The position numbers were made by a program, and so were the translations under genes. Source: Corticium candelabrum (Eukaryota; Porifera; Homoscleromorpha; Homosclerophorida; Plakinidae). Taken from it: a DNA stretch of 64,000 nt. Of the stretch, positions 11,176-22,858 are shown piece after piece (the stretch's first letter is position 1; each line of letters opens with the position of its first letter). The notes under the pieces are model-generated. The model did not search any database. It was not told where the DNA came from and saw only the letters and a program-made list of their open reading frames with translations. The stretch spans positions 2,487,552-2,551,551 of the forward strand of contig NC_085105.1 in the NCBI RefSeq assembly GCF_963422355.1, in the 5' to 3' direction.

Positions 11176-11512
11176 TCGATTTGCCCATTCCAACCATTCT
11201 GGTATACTAAGAATACGGGAATAATCATTGGATTTGTATTCCGGAATGATCAGTTATATCCCGAGTAATTAATTAAACCACTTCGTTGACCAGTTTACTC
11301 GGTTTATAGGTTTACTACAGGTGTGAGAATGAAAGGAATACAACTGCTCGTTTTGACTAAACTGCAAACCATACATGCGCACTAGCTCGTCAGCCATGAC
11401 AACAGACCTAGGGAAACTACTGCGCATGCGTTCCGCATTCCGGAATGCGACCGAGTTCAATTTGGAATGAATATTCTCTTCATTCTGGAATGGTTGGAAT
11501 GGACAAATTAAT
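11176..11512. mobile_element. Small TIR element (MITE-like)
   Basis: Arms at about 11180-11206 and 11482-11508 are reverse complements (core CCATTCCAACCATTC), enclosing about 275 bp with no coding capacity. A GGAATGATC/CATTCCGGAAT-like internal palindrome is also present. No clear target duplication was identified. Confidence 0.65.
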
Positions 11513-11515
11513 TAA

Positions 11516-12345
11516 TGCACCCCCAAAAATAGTCATTTGTTGCATGTGCTACACTTAGTATCAGGGAGTGCGGTAGCACTCCCTATGTAGGGATGCGAAG
11601 AATCTAAAATGGCGGCCCACACAAAAGTATCCAAACGCATTCGAACCGGATCTCTCAGAACTCATTACAGAGATCTCGGACCCACGTAGCGCTCAACTTC
11701 AAACATTCCTAATGGTAGCCAGCCTATCACCCCTGACACTAAGCGCCTCAGAAGCCTGCTATCGGCAAGTAAAAAACCTGATTTATTCTTTCACATTTCA
11801 CATTTAACATTTCACATTTCACTTTTGTCAGCCAGGCTAGCGCCTCACTCAAAGCACCTACAACGACGAGAGCCACACCAAACGATTCGCTCTTGTCCTA
11901 AGAATTGCACTGACTCAACAGCTAGAAATGTGCAAAGTCACCTTGTATCAGTCAACTGCTGCCATGCAATTCCACGTAGTGCTTCCCACAACGCCATGTT
12001 GTTCCGGTACATGTGACTACCGTTTGGAAGCCTAGCTGCCTCTTCCACCTGCTGCTGCATCCTGCTTACAGTTGCGTGTAGTTAAACATGTAGGACTATG
12101 TTCAACGGTGCGGCCTCCTGTCTGACTTTCTGGGCATGTAAGCGTGTATCTCTTCCGTGGAACCCTAGGTAATGGGAGTTGTTTATAGATGCAATCAGTG
12201 TTATTACGTACATCCGTCAGCTGCTATGTCCTTCCGTGTATGCTGAGCGTAACTTGGGAGTTGTCTAGAGATGCAATCAAAGATTGAAATCCCGGGCCAG
12301 CTGCACACGTTTACTAGGACTGTCATTTCCATTTCAAACTACACA
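11516..12345. other. No gene seen; short (TTTCACA)n tract
   Basis: A short imperfect repeat of TTTCACAT/TTTAACAT lies at 11785-11822. Otherwise the region has only small open frames without motifs. Confidence 0.4.
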
Positions 12346-12350
12346 AGTCT

Positions 12351-12636
12351 AAAAACATTTTGAGAAAATGATGGGTATGTAGGGATGGGTATGTACTTAT
12401 GTTATTTATGCCCATCTCCTACATCACAATAAGGTCACTTGAGGAGATACGGTACCTATACTGGAATGTGCAACGTCTAATTACAGCCTGGAATTTGTGG
12501 CCTAGGGTGGGAGGGGGCGGGACAAAGAGTGCAACCTTCACGTGGTCTGTCCTGGGGTTTTGAGCATGAAAGTATTCTCACTTGTTCAAAATGTGATGCA
12601 CTCGGTTTACTAAAACTGCCATTTCCATCTTCGGGG

Positions 12637-12723
<87 letters not shown>

Positions 12724-12978
12724 TCGCGTAATATACTTTTAACATAGCTAAAAATATATGAAACAAGTCCAAAAACATTTTGAGAAAATGATGGGTATGT
12801 AGGGATGGGTATGTACTTACGTCATTTATGCCCATCTCCTACATCACAATCTTTTAAATTTACCTATGTCGCTTGCAGCAGTTGTGAATGTGATGTACGA
12901 GATGGACATAAATGACATAAGTACATACCCATCCCTACATACCCATCATTTTCTCAAAATGTTTTTGGACTTTTATAA
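12351..12978. repeat. Three copies of an 80-bp repeat (two direct, one inverted)
   Basis: A block beginning AAAAACATTTTGAGAAAATG and ending at CATCTCCTACATCACAAT occurs at 12351-12432 and again at 12770-12850 with few differences. A reverse-complement copy lies at 12896-12975. The middle of the region carries a long CA tract. The arrangement is that of a small fold-back element with a duplicated arm. Confidence 0.85.
12643..12719. repeat. (CA)n microsatellite
   Basis: About 75 bases of CA repeat between copies of the 80-bp repeat. Confidence 0.98.
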
Positions 12979-13164
12979 AACGGTTTGTGCTTGCCTTTAC
13001 ATTCTACTGTCTAGGGACGTTGAGAGATAGAACAGATGTTAAAATAGCCACCAGAGTCCTAGATGTACACAGCACGTGATGTACAGATATCACATGAACA
13101 CAGAGGACGTTGTCCGTCTAGCTCACCAGTGCCTCGCTGACTCTGTGGTTATAACGTATTACCC

Positions 13165-13376
13165 AGCTCCCCGTCTGTTGTGGCTCTTGTTTTGTCTTTT
13201 GTAGGACTGCAACTTCCTTTGCGAATTCGCAAATGGTGTAGCCCATTCGCAACGGTCTAGATTCGAAACGGTCTTACTCTAGCTCGCGTTCCCATCCTGT
13301 CTGGAGAGTCGCGAATTGTAGCCTATAGCCCGTATGCGAATTCGCAAACGGTCCGGATTCGCATTTGGTCCGTATC
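13165..13376. repeat. Dispersed repeat, copy 2, split by hAT insertion
   Basis: Closely related to 8710-8910. It ends in GGTCCGTATC exactly where the hAT inverted repeat begins. The same CCGTATC reappears after the transposon, which confirms the insertion site. Confidence 0.8.
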
Positions 13377-16300
13377 CAGTGGCGTAGCCAGGCATCTATT
13401 TTACCGGGCATATGCCCGGGCAACTTTTTGCTTTGCCCGCGTATTTTAGGTGACATAAATTCAAGTTCAACGCATTTCTATAAACAGTCGGGAACACCGT
13501 GATAGAGGAGTCCCGCCCACGGAACTGTCCCGGATGCCGACTAATATCAATTCTCAGCGTCTGATTCGTTGAATTCGCTCAATGCAGGAGAAGATGGATG
13601 CGTCAGAGTCTAACGCTAAGCGTAGAAAGCGAAAGCGACATACTGTGACTCTGAATGACTTTTGGGGACCCAAAAGGTATCATTTCTCGTAGATACCAGT
13701 GTAATGATTTGGTGTACTTGTAGAAAATGTTTGTGGTTAATTAGAATTGAAAACGGTGACAAAACGGGCGATTCAGACGATATGCCTAACAAAATTCAGC
13801 AAGCCATACCTGAAAGCGCTGAGTCTGCCTACGAAGCCCCGGATGATTCTGGTTCTGGAGAAGACATGGCAAATACCGAGCCTGGTAATGCTAGGAGTAC
13901 TGTGTGTTCAACATCTTTGGAGATCATATCAAGTACATATGTACATATTCTTTCCAGGCATTCATGATTGATTTATGTTGTGTTCTCTACAGAGTTGGAC
14001 ATTTCCACGAGGTTTCAGAGCGGCCCTTCCCAACCGGTCTGTCAGTTTCCTTCTAAAAATTTTGGAAAGGGAAAACACTCATGTAGAAGATCGTTTGTTG
14101 CCACCTGGTACACAACATATCCATGGTTGGAATACTCGATAAAATTTGACCGAGCCTACTGCTTTGCCTGTCGTCATTACTGCCTTGGCAGTGCAAGCGG
14201 CCGTGCCGACACAGCGTTTACCAGTATAGGTTTCGGCGACTGGAAGCATGGTACTGGTAATAAAGGAGCATTTCTGATCCATGCCAGTTCGGCACATCAC
14301 AGGAATGCTATGGCAGAATGGCATGAGCGGCGACTGGATGACTGTAACAGCCAGCGTCGACGAGTTGAAGACCTCTTTGCAGAAGAAGATGAACGCGTTG
14401 TTCTTTCTAACAGACACTATTTAAAATGTCTGGCGGAGGTTATCCTCTTGTGTGCTAAACAGAATCTTGCACTTCGTGGGCACGATGAATCGGAGGAGTC
14501 ATCGAATCCAGGCAATTTTTTGGCTGTATTTGAGCTTCTTGCAAGGCATGATCACGAATTGTTCAAACGAATTGAAACGCTCCCCGGTAACGTAAGTTAT
14601 AAGTCTCCAGAGATTCAAAACGCTTTGATCCAGTTGATGGCTGATATGGTACGAGAGAAAATATGCAGTGAAGTACAAAGGAGTGGCTATTTTTGTCTTA
14701 TTTGCGACGAAAGTAAAGATGTAGCAAAGAATGAACAGCTTGCAGTTGTTCTGCGCTATGTTCTAGACGGGACTGTTCATGAGCGGTTTATATCTTTCTT
14801 ACCTCTTGGCAACCTTGCAGCAGACGGGATAGCAGAGGAGATCTGTCAAGTGTTGACAAGGAACAAACTTACCTTGCAGAACTGCATTGCTCAAACCTAC
14901 GATGGTGCTAGTGTCATGAGCGGAAAGCACACCGGCGTTCAGAAGAGAATCAGAGACATTGCTCCGAAAGCCGTCTACACGCATTGCTACGCACATAGGC
15001 TGAACCTTGTTGTCGTTGATTCTGTAAAGTCCGTCTCCTCGGCGAGTGTGTTCTTTGACGTCCTTCAGAGGCTGTACGTCTTTGTTTCATCTTCTGCTGT
15101 TCACCCAATTTTCTTAGAAGCTCAAAAACGTCACTATCCGCAACGTTGTGAGAGCGTCACGCTGAAGAGACTTTCAGACACACGATGGACCTGTCGAATA
15201 GACTCTATACGAGCAATGCTTAAATCCTTTACAGCAGTAGTCGATGCCTTATCCTCTTTGACAAATGCTAGCAACAGCGAAAGAGCCATTTTAGCTGCAG
15301 GTCTATTGTCACGAGTGAAATCGTTAGAGTTTACCTCAAACTTGGTTATTTTCGAAAAGCTGCTGACTATTACAAAAAATCTGTCCGATCAGTTGCAAGC
15401 TGAAGATTTAGATCTGTCTGGAGCCGTTGATTTGTTAGAGACTGTGATAGAGCAATTGGTGGAGACCAGGGAATCCGGGTGGGACGATACATGGCAGCAA
15501 ATTCTTCACTTGGCACAAACCTGCAGCGTTAATATGGATGTTTCTGATGGATCACGCAGTCGTGGTGATCCTGGACTTGTTACCGGTCGTCGCACTCGGA
15601 AACAAAAGGAAATTACTGATTGCGTTTTAACAGAGACTACTGGGCAGCGATTAACTGATTATTTCACCAACGATCAAGATCCCCTGGATGACGTGGCAAG
15701 AACGAAAATTCATTTACGACGAAAGCTTTTCTTACCGGTGATAGACCAAATGCTGCAGGAACTGGAATCAAGATTCAGCAACGATGGACGATCCCTTATG
15801 AAGTCAATTCAGGCTTGTAGTCCACAGTCCCGAAACTTCCTTCAAGCAGACGCCATTAATGCCTTAGTGGTACATTACGACATAAACCGTGAGGAAATTG
15901 GTTATGAAACTCATCAGGCAAGAAAATTTCTTAATGCATCTATGTGTGAAATGAAGTCTATCGCCGACGTCATTAGAGTTCTTACGCCGGTCAAAGCAGC
16001 TTTTCCGCATCTTATATCTGCCTTGCAGATAGCGTTGACTGTTGGGGTGACATCTGCCTCATGTGAGAGAACTTTCTCTAGTTTGAAGAGGCTGAAGACT
16101 TACACGAGACAATCGATGCTGCAAAGCCGAATGAACAGTCTAGCGATTTTGACCATAGAGAAAGATGTAGTTGAAACGTTAGATTTAGAGAGGGTAGTTA
16201 CGAAATTTGCAAGTTTAGAATTTGGAAGATGCCGAAGATTAAGTCTAGTTAGCAAAAGCACAAAATTTTAGTGCTCTATAGAACAGCTTGTATTCTAACT

Positions 16301-16403
16301 GAGCTAATTATGAGTACATGATTAGGTTTTGTTCGATTGGTTTGTGAAATTGATGGATATGGGCAATGCCCGGTCAGTCCCTAAGGGCATGGCTACGCCA
16401 CTG
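13377..16403 (+). mobile_element. Complete hAT DNA transposon
   Basis: Terminal inverted repeats begin CAGTGGCGTAGCCA at the left and end TGGC-TACGCCACTG at the right. They are flanked by CCGTATC on both sides (13370-13376 and 16404-16410), fitting a hAT target duplication (usually 8 bp; 7 bp match here). The element is about 3.0 kb and contains one three-exon transposase gene with no internal stop. Both ends and the reading frame appear intact, so it could be a recent and possibly autonomous insertion. Confidence 0.9.
13582..16271 (+). CDS. hAT transposase, ZMYM1-like, three exons
   Basis: Predicted exons are 13582-13676, 13745-13884 and 13993-16271, with matching phases (2, then 1). Exon 1 encodes a basic start (KRRKRKRHTVTLNDFWGP), a likely nuclear-localisation segment. 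Exon 3 (about 760 residues) begins with a TTF/BED-like zinc region (WYTTYPWLEYS, YCFACRHYC, HASSAHHRNAM). The RNase-H-like catalytic core follows, with LICDESKDVAKNEQLA, QTYDGASVMSG and HCYAHRLNLV. It ends with the hAT dimerisation region (TSASCERTFSSLKRLKTYTR). This order matches transposases related to ZMYM1. The enzyme would cut and paste its own element in the nucleus. Exon 1 and 2 boundaries are predictions; the long exon is secure. Confidence 0.85.
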
Positions 16404-16435
16404 CCGTATCACCAGTACCTTTCATTCGTACTAGT

Positions 16436-17122
16436 TAATAATAATAATAATTCGCATCCAGATAGGACACAGAACTCTCTGGAGTAACAACAAACAAGAA
16501 CCACACAGACAATTTAGTAACAGACATTGTAACTAGACAAGCAGTAGCACAATTATGTATCTATATATCTTTGTAACGAGTACTAAAAAATGTTCATCTC
16601 CTCATTAATATCACGACATAACATACTATGTCTGTACACATGCCAGGACATTGAACCAACTAATCTGTTCGGTGACTCCGTGGCTCTCTTCATAAAGCGC
16701 AACTGTAAGCTTTTCATCTTGACATCCGCTTCTTCGAATCCGGTGAGCCATTGACAAAGCGAGTTCCTCTGTGACATTTCTAATCCTCTTCTCACCTCCT
16801 TTCGATATGCCTTGTTTACTGCCTTAGTTACTGACGACCTGTTAAAATTTCATAGATGGCTACCATAATTCAGGATAGGAAATAATGCCTTTTCCACGAT
16901 ATTCATTCATACCCTATCGTTCATGCAGACTCCTCCCAACCGTGACACAACTGAATTGACCGCTCCATAAATGCGTCTTACTCTTCTTTCAACAGCAGCT
17001 TGATCCCCACAGCCCCTGTCCATAACCACACCCAAATGCGCAATTTCTGACTTGGATGTCAATATACTTCCGTTTAACCACAATTCTGGGCAGTTAAGAG
17101 CCATCCGCTTGTTTTTGCCATA
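16436..17122 (-). mobile_element. LINE 3' fragment (second family)
   Basis: Read on the minus strand, the region shows SEIAHLGVVMDRG, RRIYGAVNSVVSRLGGVCMNDRV, a gap with stops, then SQRNSLCQWLTGFEEADVKM. These are C-terminal RT/thumb motifs of a non-LTR element different from the one at 1790. An AAT-type tail (seen as TTATTATTATTATT on the minus strand) lies at 16437-16451, marking the 3' end. It is strongly 5'-truncated and has no function. Confidence 0.65.
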
Positions 17123-17125
17123 TAT

Positions 17126-17349
17126 ATAAGTTAAAAAAATTCATTTTGATTGTACTACTTTTTAGTTGCAGCATGCACGGGACGTAGTAAGTTTTCAAGC
17201 CAAAAACAAATCTAGAAATCGTGTTTTCATGTGACTGTGATTACTGTCTAGATAGCAGTAATTGTAATTAGTAATTTTAGTTAGATTAAAACGTGCCATT
17301 TTCAAATATTGGACTCTGCGTGTCAGTAGTGTCGCACAGATAATTTGCG
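17126..17349. other. Array intergenic DNA downstream of paralog A
   Basis: This segment resembles the sequence after paralogs B, C and F (compare 26936, 31648 and 47116 onward): GTAGTAAGTTTTCAA-like, then a GTGCCATT..ATTGGACTCTGCG block. It shows that the DNA between 657 and 17125 is an insertion complex in the array. Confidence 0.75.
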
Positions 17350-17503
17350 TAGCCTCGCGAACCAAGCCTTCCGTGCTCACTGTGCGACCTGACGTGCTGT
17401 TCGCCTGCTTGCACGTGAGAGGAGGTGCTTGAGCCAAAACTGCTCGCGTGCAAGCAGGAAACAGCACGTGAGGTCGCACAGTAAGGCTTGGCTCGCGAGG
17501 CTA
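17350..17503. mobile_element. Hairpin MITE with 9-bp target duplication
   Basis: The element starts TAGCCTCGCGAACCAAGCCTT and ends with the near reverse complement AAGGCTTGGCTCGCGAGGCTA. Its arms are about 65-70 bp. It is flanked on both sides by TAATTTGCG (17341-17349 and 17504-17512). A 9-bp duplication is typical of Mutator-like elements. A related element is at 47978. Confidence 0.9.
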
Positions 17504-17599
17504 TAATTTGCGAACCGAATACAGTTGGTAACAACATGTGACCTACACGTGTCATCATCTGCTGCCGTTTGTTAATTCCGCGTTATTTTTTGGAACTCA

Positions 17600-17930
17600 A
17601 GTGATTGCTGAGTGAATCCCACAACTGTGAACAACAGCACGCGACAAACGTGTGGCACAGCAAATCCTACCAAACACGCGAAAGCACTACAACGCTTTTC
17701 AGTACACAGTAGAGACGCGAGACATGTTTGTGGGAAGCAGCAGAAGGCAACAAGAAGGCCTATTTCGGGCCCATTAGGACGTCACGTGACAATAATTTAT
17801 TCTCGCAGTGCAGGCGCCGGTACGTGTACAGTACCTACAACTTAGAAATTGCAAGTGTTATTTAAAGTGGCTTACTTTCTACTGTACTGAAATGTTGTGC
17901 TCAGGTCTTCTTCACCTCGGCTATTGCTAA
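17600..17930 (+). pseudogene. Relic array copy: promoter plus exon 2 fragment
   Basis: The duplicated promoter block (GTGAACAACAGCACGCGACA, then GTCACGTGAC at 17781-17790 and a GCAGGCGCCG block) is followed by a piece matching the exon 2 start (GTCTTCTTCACCTCGGCTATTGC near 17913). Exon 1 and the rest are missing. A second full promoter follows before paralog B. I infer a partial tandem duplication that decayed. Confidence 0.7.
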
Positions 17931-18178
17931 CCCTATCTAGTAGTACATTAGAGTACTGTCTACAGCTCTACAGACGCGCGTGTTCTTTCCTACGTGCCAG
18001 ATTGGACATGACATACAGTGCCAAAGGCTGTGCTACTTCGCGTCAATTAGTTAGATACTGCGTGCCAGCATGCACGCGTGTGCAGCATGCAGCAGCTGCT
18101 CCGTAACCTAGGCTTAGCAATTTGGTGCTTCTTCATTGTAGGCAGCAGCAGAAGGCAACAAAGAGGAAGTATTCTGAC

Positions 18179-18188
18179 GTCACGTGAC
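18179..18188. promoter_or_regulatory. CLEAR/E-box palindrome, promoter of paralog B
   Basis: GTCACGTGAC preceded by TGAC, so a CRE-like TGACGTCA overlaps the E-box. It lies 176 bp before the start codon. About 20 bases downstream is the conserved GCATTGCAGGCGCCTGTA block. Conservation among copies may reflect shared ancestry as well as function. Confidence 0.6.
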
Positions 18189-18903
18189 AACCATTCCATT
18201 CTCGCATTGCAGGCGCCTGTACAACTTTGAACTTTTGCAATGTTTCGTATCTGTCAAAATAGAAGCGAATCTATTGTGTATAGGTATAGGTAAGCTTCTA
18301 TTTTGCTCCAACAGCGGTGGAGAGTGGATATCCTCTAGCTGTTCGAGTTTGACAATGAAGACGCTTTGTTCTGCTGTCGCTCTTCTTTTCCTTCATCAGG
18401 TGTCTAGACAATAGACATTCGTCACTTTGATAGTCTTTACTGTACTAGATACTGACTGAAATGTTGTGCTCAGGGTTTCTTCTCTTCGGCTATTGCTATG
18501 CAGATGGGCAACACGTCTAGCTGGATGTACTTCGGTGCTGGACTCGAGGAAGTAACTGTCACAGACGGGCAAATGCGTTTAGCTGCTGTGTGTAACGACA
18601 GTCATGGTGCACAAAGTAAGAGGAATGTGTTAATTAGGATGCGGTCGACGACTAGTAGCGATGGTCTGACGTTTCTTATCTTGAAATTTTACTAGATGGT
18701 GAGTGTTGCTCGATATCTGACTACATTCCGATTAATTCAACGAAGAGTTATAAATTTAGCATCTACATCAAATCGACGGTAGGTACTGTAGTTATTTTAT
18801 GCATTTATAATAATAATTGTCGAGCGTAGCGAGGCTTCTAATCCGGGTCGCCCAACAAAATGGGCGTGGTTCTATATGGCTCTCTATCGAGCTTTTGGTA
18901 CAT

Positions 18904-18913
18904 GCTTGTGTGC

Positions 18914-18959
<46 letters not shown>

Positions 18960-18960
18960 A

Positions 18961-18998
<38 letters not shown>

Positions 18999-19037
18999 CG
19001 TGTGTGTGTGCGTGCGTGCGTGCATGTGTGTGTGTAC
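18904..19037. repeat. (GT)n/(GCGT)n microsatellite in left arm
   Basis: About 130 bases of GT repeat interrupted by CATGC and CGTGCGTG. It corresponds to the CA tract of the right arm. Confidence 0.95.
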
Positions 19038-19331
19038 ACAAATCTCAAATTTCTTCTCCCAATGACCACGTTTCATGATAGGACATACCTTAAAAATCCT
19101 TTCGGTGTCCGACAACAGATGAATCTAAGAACGATTCGTGCAAGTGACCAAACGGCGAAGAAAATGCTTCATGAACTTCCGTCGCCCCATCCTTTTGTAC
19201 CGTAGTTAGGGATTGTGTGTACTTGAAAACCAAGAAACACCTTCAGGAGTTGAATGCCACCTACAGTCAACTATTCACACGTCCCATACTTACAGTATGA
19301 TCAATCCTTTACTACACTGTGCTGCATCTAA

Positions 19332-19896
19332 AGCTGGATTTACAATATGCAAACGCTTGAGCGTCGCGTCGCGTCGCGTCACGTCGCATAGTACAAATTC
19401 AAATTGTAAATGGTCGCGTCGCGTCGAAATAGAACCAATTCTATTTGAGCGTCGAACCGGAAGCTCTTCACGTCGCGTCGGAAGTAGCACCTTGATCTCG
19501 ACAAATCACAGCCAACTATAAATGCACGTGTGGCTTTCGTGAGCAATGATTATTGATTTCGACGCTGTACTCGACGTTGAACGGTCTATAGATTGTGTAT
19601 GGAGCTGTCCTTGCTTGTGGATAATCAACTGCAAGATGTAGAAAGACCTGCGTGCAAGGGAGAACGCGCAGAAATTGATTTTGAGCAAGTTGGGGGTTCC
19701 AGCAGAGTTGTGCTAGTAAAAAATCGAAGCGCGAGTGGTCAGTTCAATAATTCAGGCATCAACGTCTACGGCGCACTGAAATCGTATTGTGAATGATGTG
19801 ACGCGTGTGACGCGATACGTGCCATTCCCACGCAAGACAACGTGAAAGGACGCACGCGACGCGACGCTCAAGCGTTCCCATATTGTAAATCCAGCT
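19332..19896. mobile_element. Harbinger-type MITE nested in left arm
   Basis: Inverted ends of about 45 bp (AGCTGGATTTACAATATG at the left, the complement at the right, then GCTTGAGCGTCGCGTCGCGT on both sides) flank a non-coding interior. The right arm of the host element shows the empty site. Comparison gives a TAA duplication, as expected for PIF/Harbinger (TWA). Internal GCGTC pentamer repeats are present. Confidence 0.85.
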
Positions 19897-20234
19897 AAAC
19901 TCTGTTGATAGTCAATGTTTGCTGAGATCAATTTCTATGTCAGTAAACACCATACCACTGTCGTTACAGCGGAACTGAGTGCATACCTAAACTGTACATT
20001 TCAACTGTCTTGATCACAATCGCAAAACGACGACTACCTATACCAGGCCTTTAGACGTAATCTAAACTACTAGAAAATTTGCATGTTTACTTCCATGACA
20101 GCTAGGGTTTCAACAAATATGTATTGTCTAGCTAGGACTCGGCGTTTCAGTAGACTGTCTGAAAACTCCGTTGGACGTGTTACTTACGAACGCGAGGCGC
20201 CTACAGATACCGTACAACTATTAATAATAATAAT

Positions 20235-22858
20235 AACAGAGAGCTGGGTAAGCAGACTATCCAGGTCACTTTCCCGCCATCCGAGTCTGAGATCGAACAG
20301 TATTGGGGTGGTATCCTAGAAACTGAGGTACATCACAATGAATCTGCCTTCTGGCTGAGACGTCAAACCGATGGCAAGACGCACCGGAAAGATGAGCAGC
20401 AGTGGTTATCTATCTCAGACAATGAGGTCACATCGTGTCTCAAAAGGATAGGAGGAACCTGAAGTCTCGAGCTCCTGGTTCAGACAAGGTTTATGGTTTT
20501 TGGGTCAAGCGTATCACGTGTCTTCACACTAATCTGACTTGTAACTGCAACCTGTTGGTTCAGAATCCAGACTCTGTACCCTACTGGTTGTCTCAAGGTA
20601 TAACCACTCTGATTCCTAAGAATGACAAGACTGACCAGGCCAAAAATTACCGGCCTATCACATGTCTGTCTGTCTTCTATGAGACCCTCACCTCAGTCAT
20701 CAGGCAGGGAATTGCAGGGCATTTGGATCAGAGAAACCTCATGGCTCCGGAGCAGAAGGGTTGTCGACAGGGATCATTTGGTGCAAAGGATCAGCTGTTG
20801 ATCAACAAGCTGCTTACCGAAGACTGTAAGACCAGGCACAAGAGCTTGAGCATGGCTTGGGTGGACTACCAGAAAGCCTATGATAGCGTGCCACACAGTT
20901 GGTTGCTCCAATGCCTTCAGCTGCATAAGATCAGTTCAGTCTTATGCGGGTTCCTGTCACGTATGATGTTGAGTTGGAGGACATCGATGGTGCTTTCTTG
21001 CGGGAATAGTACGATCAAGACAAGGCTTATGCAGATCAGAAAGGGTATTTTCCAAGGTGACTCACTTTCTCCACTTCTCTTCTGTATGGCTCTCAATCAT
21101 CTGAGCAAGGAGCTGAACAGAACCGGTTACGGCTACCGGATGACCACTGGGCATGGTGAGACTGCCAAACGTCAGCTCATCAGTCATCTACTTTACATGG
21201 ATGATCTGAAGCTGTATGGCAGAAACTCTGATCAGTTGGATGGATTGTTGCAGACGGTTTGTACCTTCTCTAATAACATCCAGATGAAGTTTGGTCTGGA
21301 AAAATGTGCTGTTGCACACTTTGTCAACGGCAGGCTATCTGGACACAACTCTGGAGTGTCGGTAGGAAAAACGGACACCATCAACTGTCTGGAACCGGGT
21401 CAAGTCTACAAGTACTTGGGTGTAGATGAGAGTAACGGTAATCAGCACAGCATGATGCGGGAGAGACTCCGTCGTAAGTACTTTCGCAGAGTGAAGGTGG
21501 TTCTCCGGACTGACTTGTATGATCGGAACAAGATTCTAGCCATCAATGGGTTTGCACTACCGGTTCTCACTTACGGTTTTGGCGTCATTCATTGGGGGTG
21601 CACGGACCTGCAGCAGCTTGATCGACGGACCAGATAGCTCCTCTCTATGCACGGTGTCCACCATCCTGCTGAAGACGTTGACCGACTGTACGCTTCTTGC
21701 AGTGATGGGGGTAGGGGGTTACAACAGATTGAGTCGACATATCAATCTTGTATTGTAAGGCTGAACTGTTACCTTGCTGACAGATCGATCCTTTCATGCA
21801 GATGATAAGGGAGTGTGACTTTGGAAAATCTCCACATTCGATCAAGTGCATGGCTTGTTGCTTTCTGCACAGCTGCGAAGGAGTCTTGCTTCGGACGACA
21901 AGTCACAGAACTTACACAGGAATGCATCCATCTCGGTTGAAGGTGGCTTCAAGCAAGCGCCTGAAACAGATGCGAGACATTACCGTACATGTTGCAGTTC
22001 TCTTCGTGTGCGGTCCTGGAGCGGGAAGCCTATGCACGGGCAGTATCGTCGTCTCACTGAGCAACCGCCTGTGGACATGAAAGAGACCTACGGATGGCTA
22101 AAGGCAGCGAATCTTCCTGCTGCAACTGAGGGACTGGTTGTTGCTGCTCAAGACCAAGCTCTTCAGACTCGGTACTATGAGCGCAAGATTCTACATCGTG
22201 ATGTCAGTCCTACTTGCCGCATGTGCAGTGTAGGCCTGGAAACAGTCGACCACATTGTGGCAGGCTGTAGTGCTTTGGCACCGACGGACTACACTGATCG
22301 ACACAATCAGGTGGCCTCCATCATTCACTGGGATGTTTGTCGCCATTTTGGGGTTTCAGTGGAGAGCAGATGGTACCGGCATTATCCTGATAGGCTTGTG
22401 GAGACAGACATTACTATGATGTGGGATACCACCATCCCCACTGCCAGGAAGATCAAAGCCAATCGTCCAGACATCTGTCTTAAAAATAAGAAGACAAACA
22501 CTTGTCTTCTTATTGATATCAGCTGTCCTGCTGACGGCAACATTGGCAAGAAACATACTGAGAAGTTGGCGAAGTACAGCAACTTGCGAGTGGAGATAAG
22601 CGTGGTTCCGGGGGTCTTAGGAGCTTTGGGCACAGTGCACGCAGGTATTGCACGGTGGCTGGACATTATTCCAGGTCATCACAACCTGCAGCACTTACAG
22701 AAAACAGCGCTTCTGGGATCTACTCGGATCCTTCGTAAAGTCATGTCTTCTTTGTATACAGCCGTGATGGTCTAGGTACTTCTGAAGCAGGGTTTTCTTC
22801 CGGTACTTGTAATAGACTTTACAAACCAGACTGATCTGGTTGAGCACGACACAAAATA
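20235..22858 (+). mobile_element. R2/R4-like LINE with restriction-like endonuclease, 5'-truncated
   Basis: The element lacks its N-terminal zinc fingers and starts in the region before the RT. The frame at 20435-21637 shows APGSDKVYGFWVKR, NYRPITCLSVFYE, WVDYQKAYDSVPHSW, QGDSLSPLLFCM and the catalytic YMDDLKLYG. A TAG at 21635-21637 and a frameshift near 21800 interrupt it. The frame at 21846-22775 then has a zinc knuckle (CRMCSVGLETVDHIVAGC). The endonuclease motif NRPDICLKNKKTNTCLLIDI follows, with a conserved KLAKY downstream: the (R/K)PD..D arrangement of R2-type endonucleases. A tail AATAATAATAAATAG ends it. It is inactive. Confidence 0.85.
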
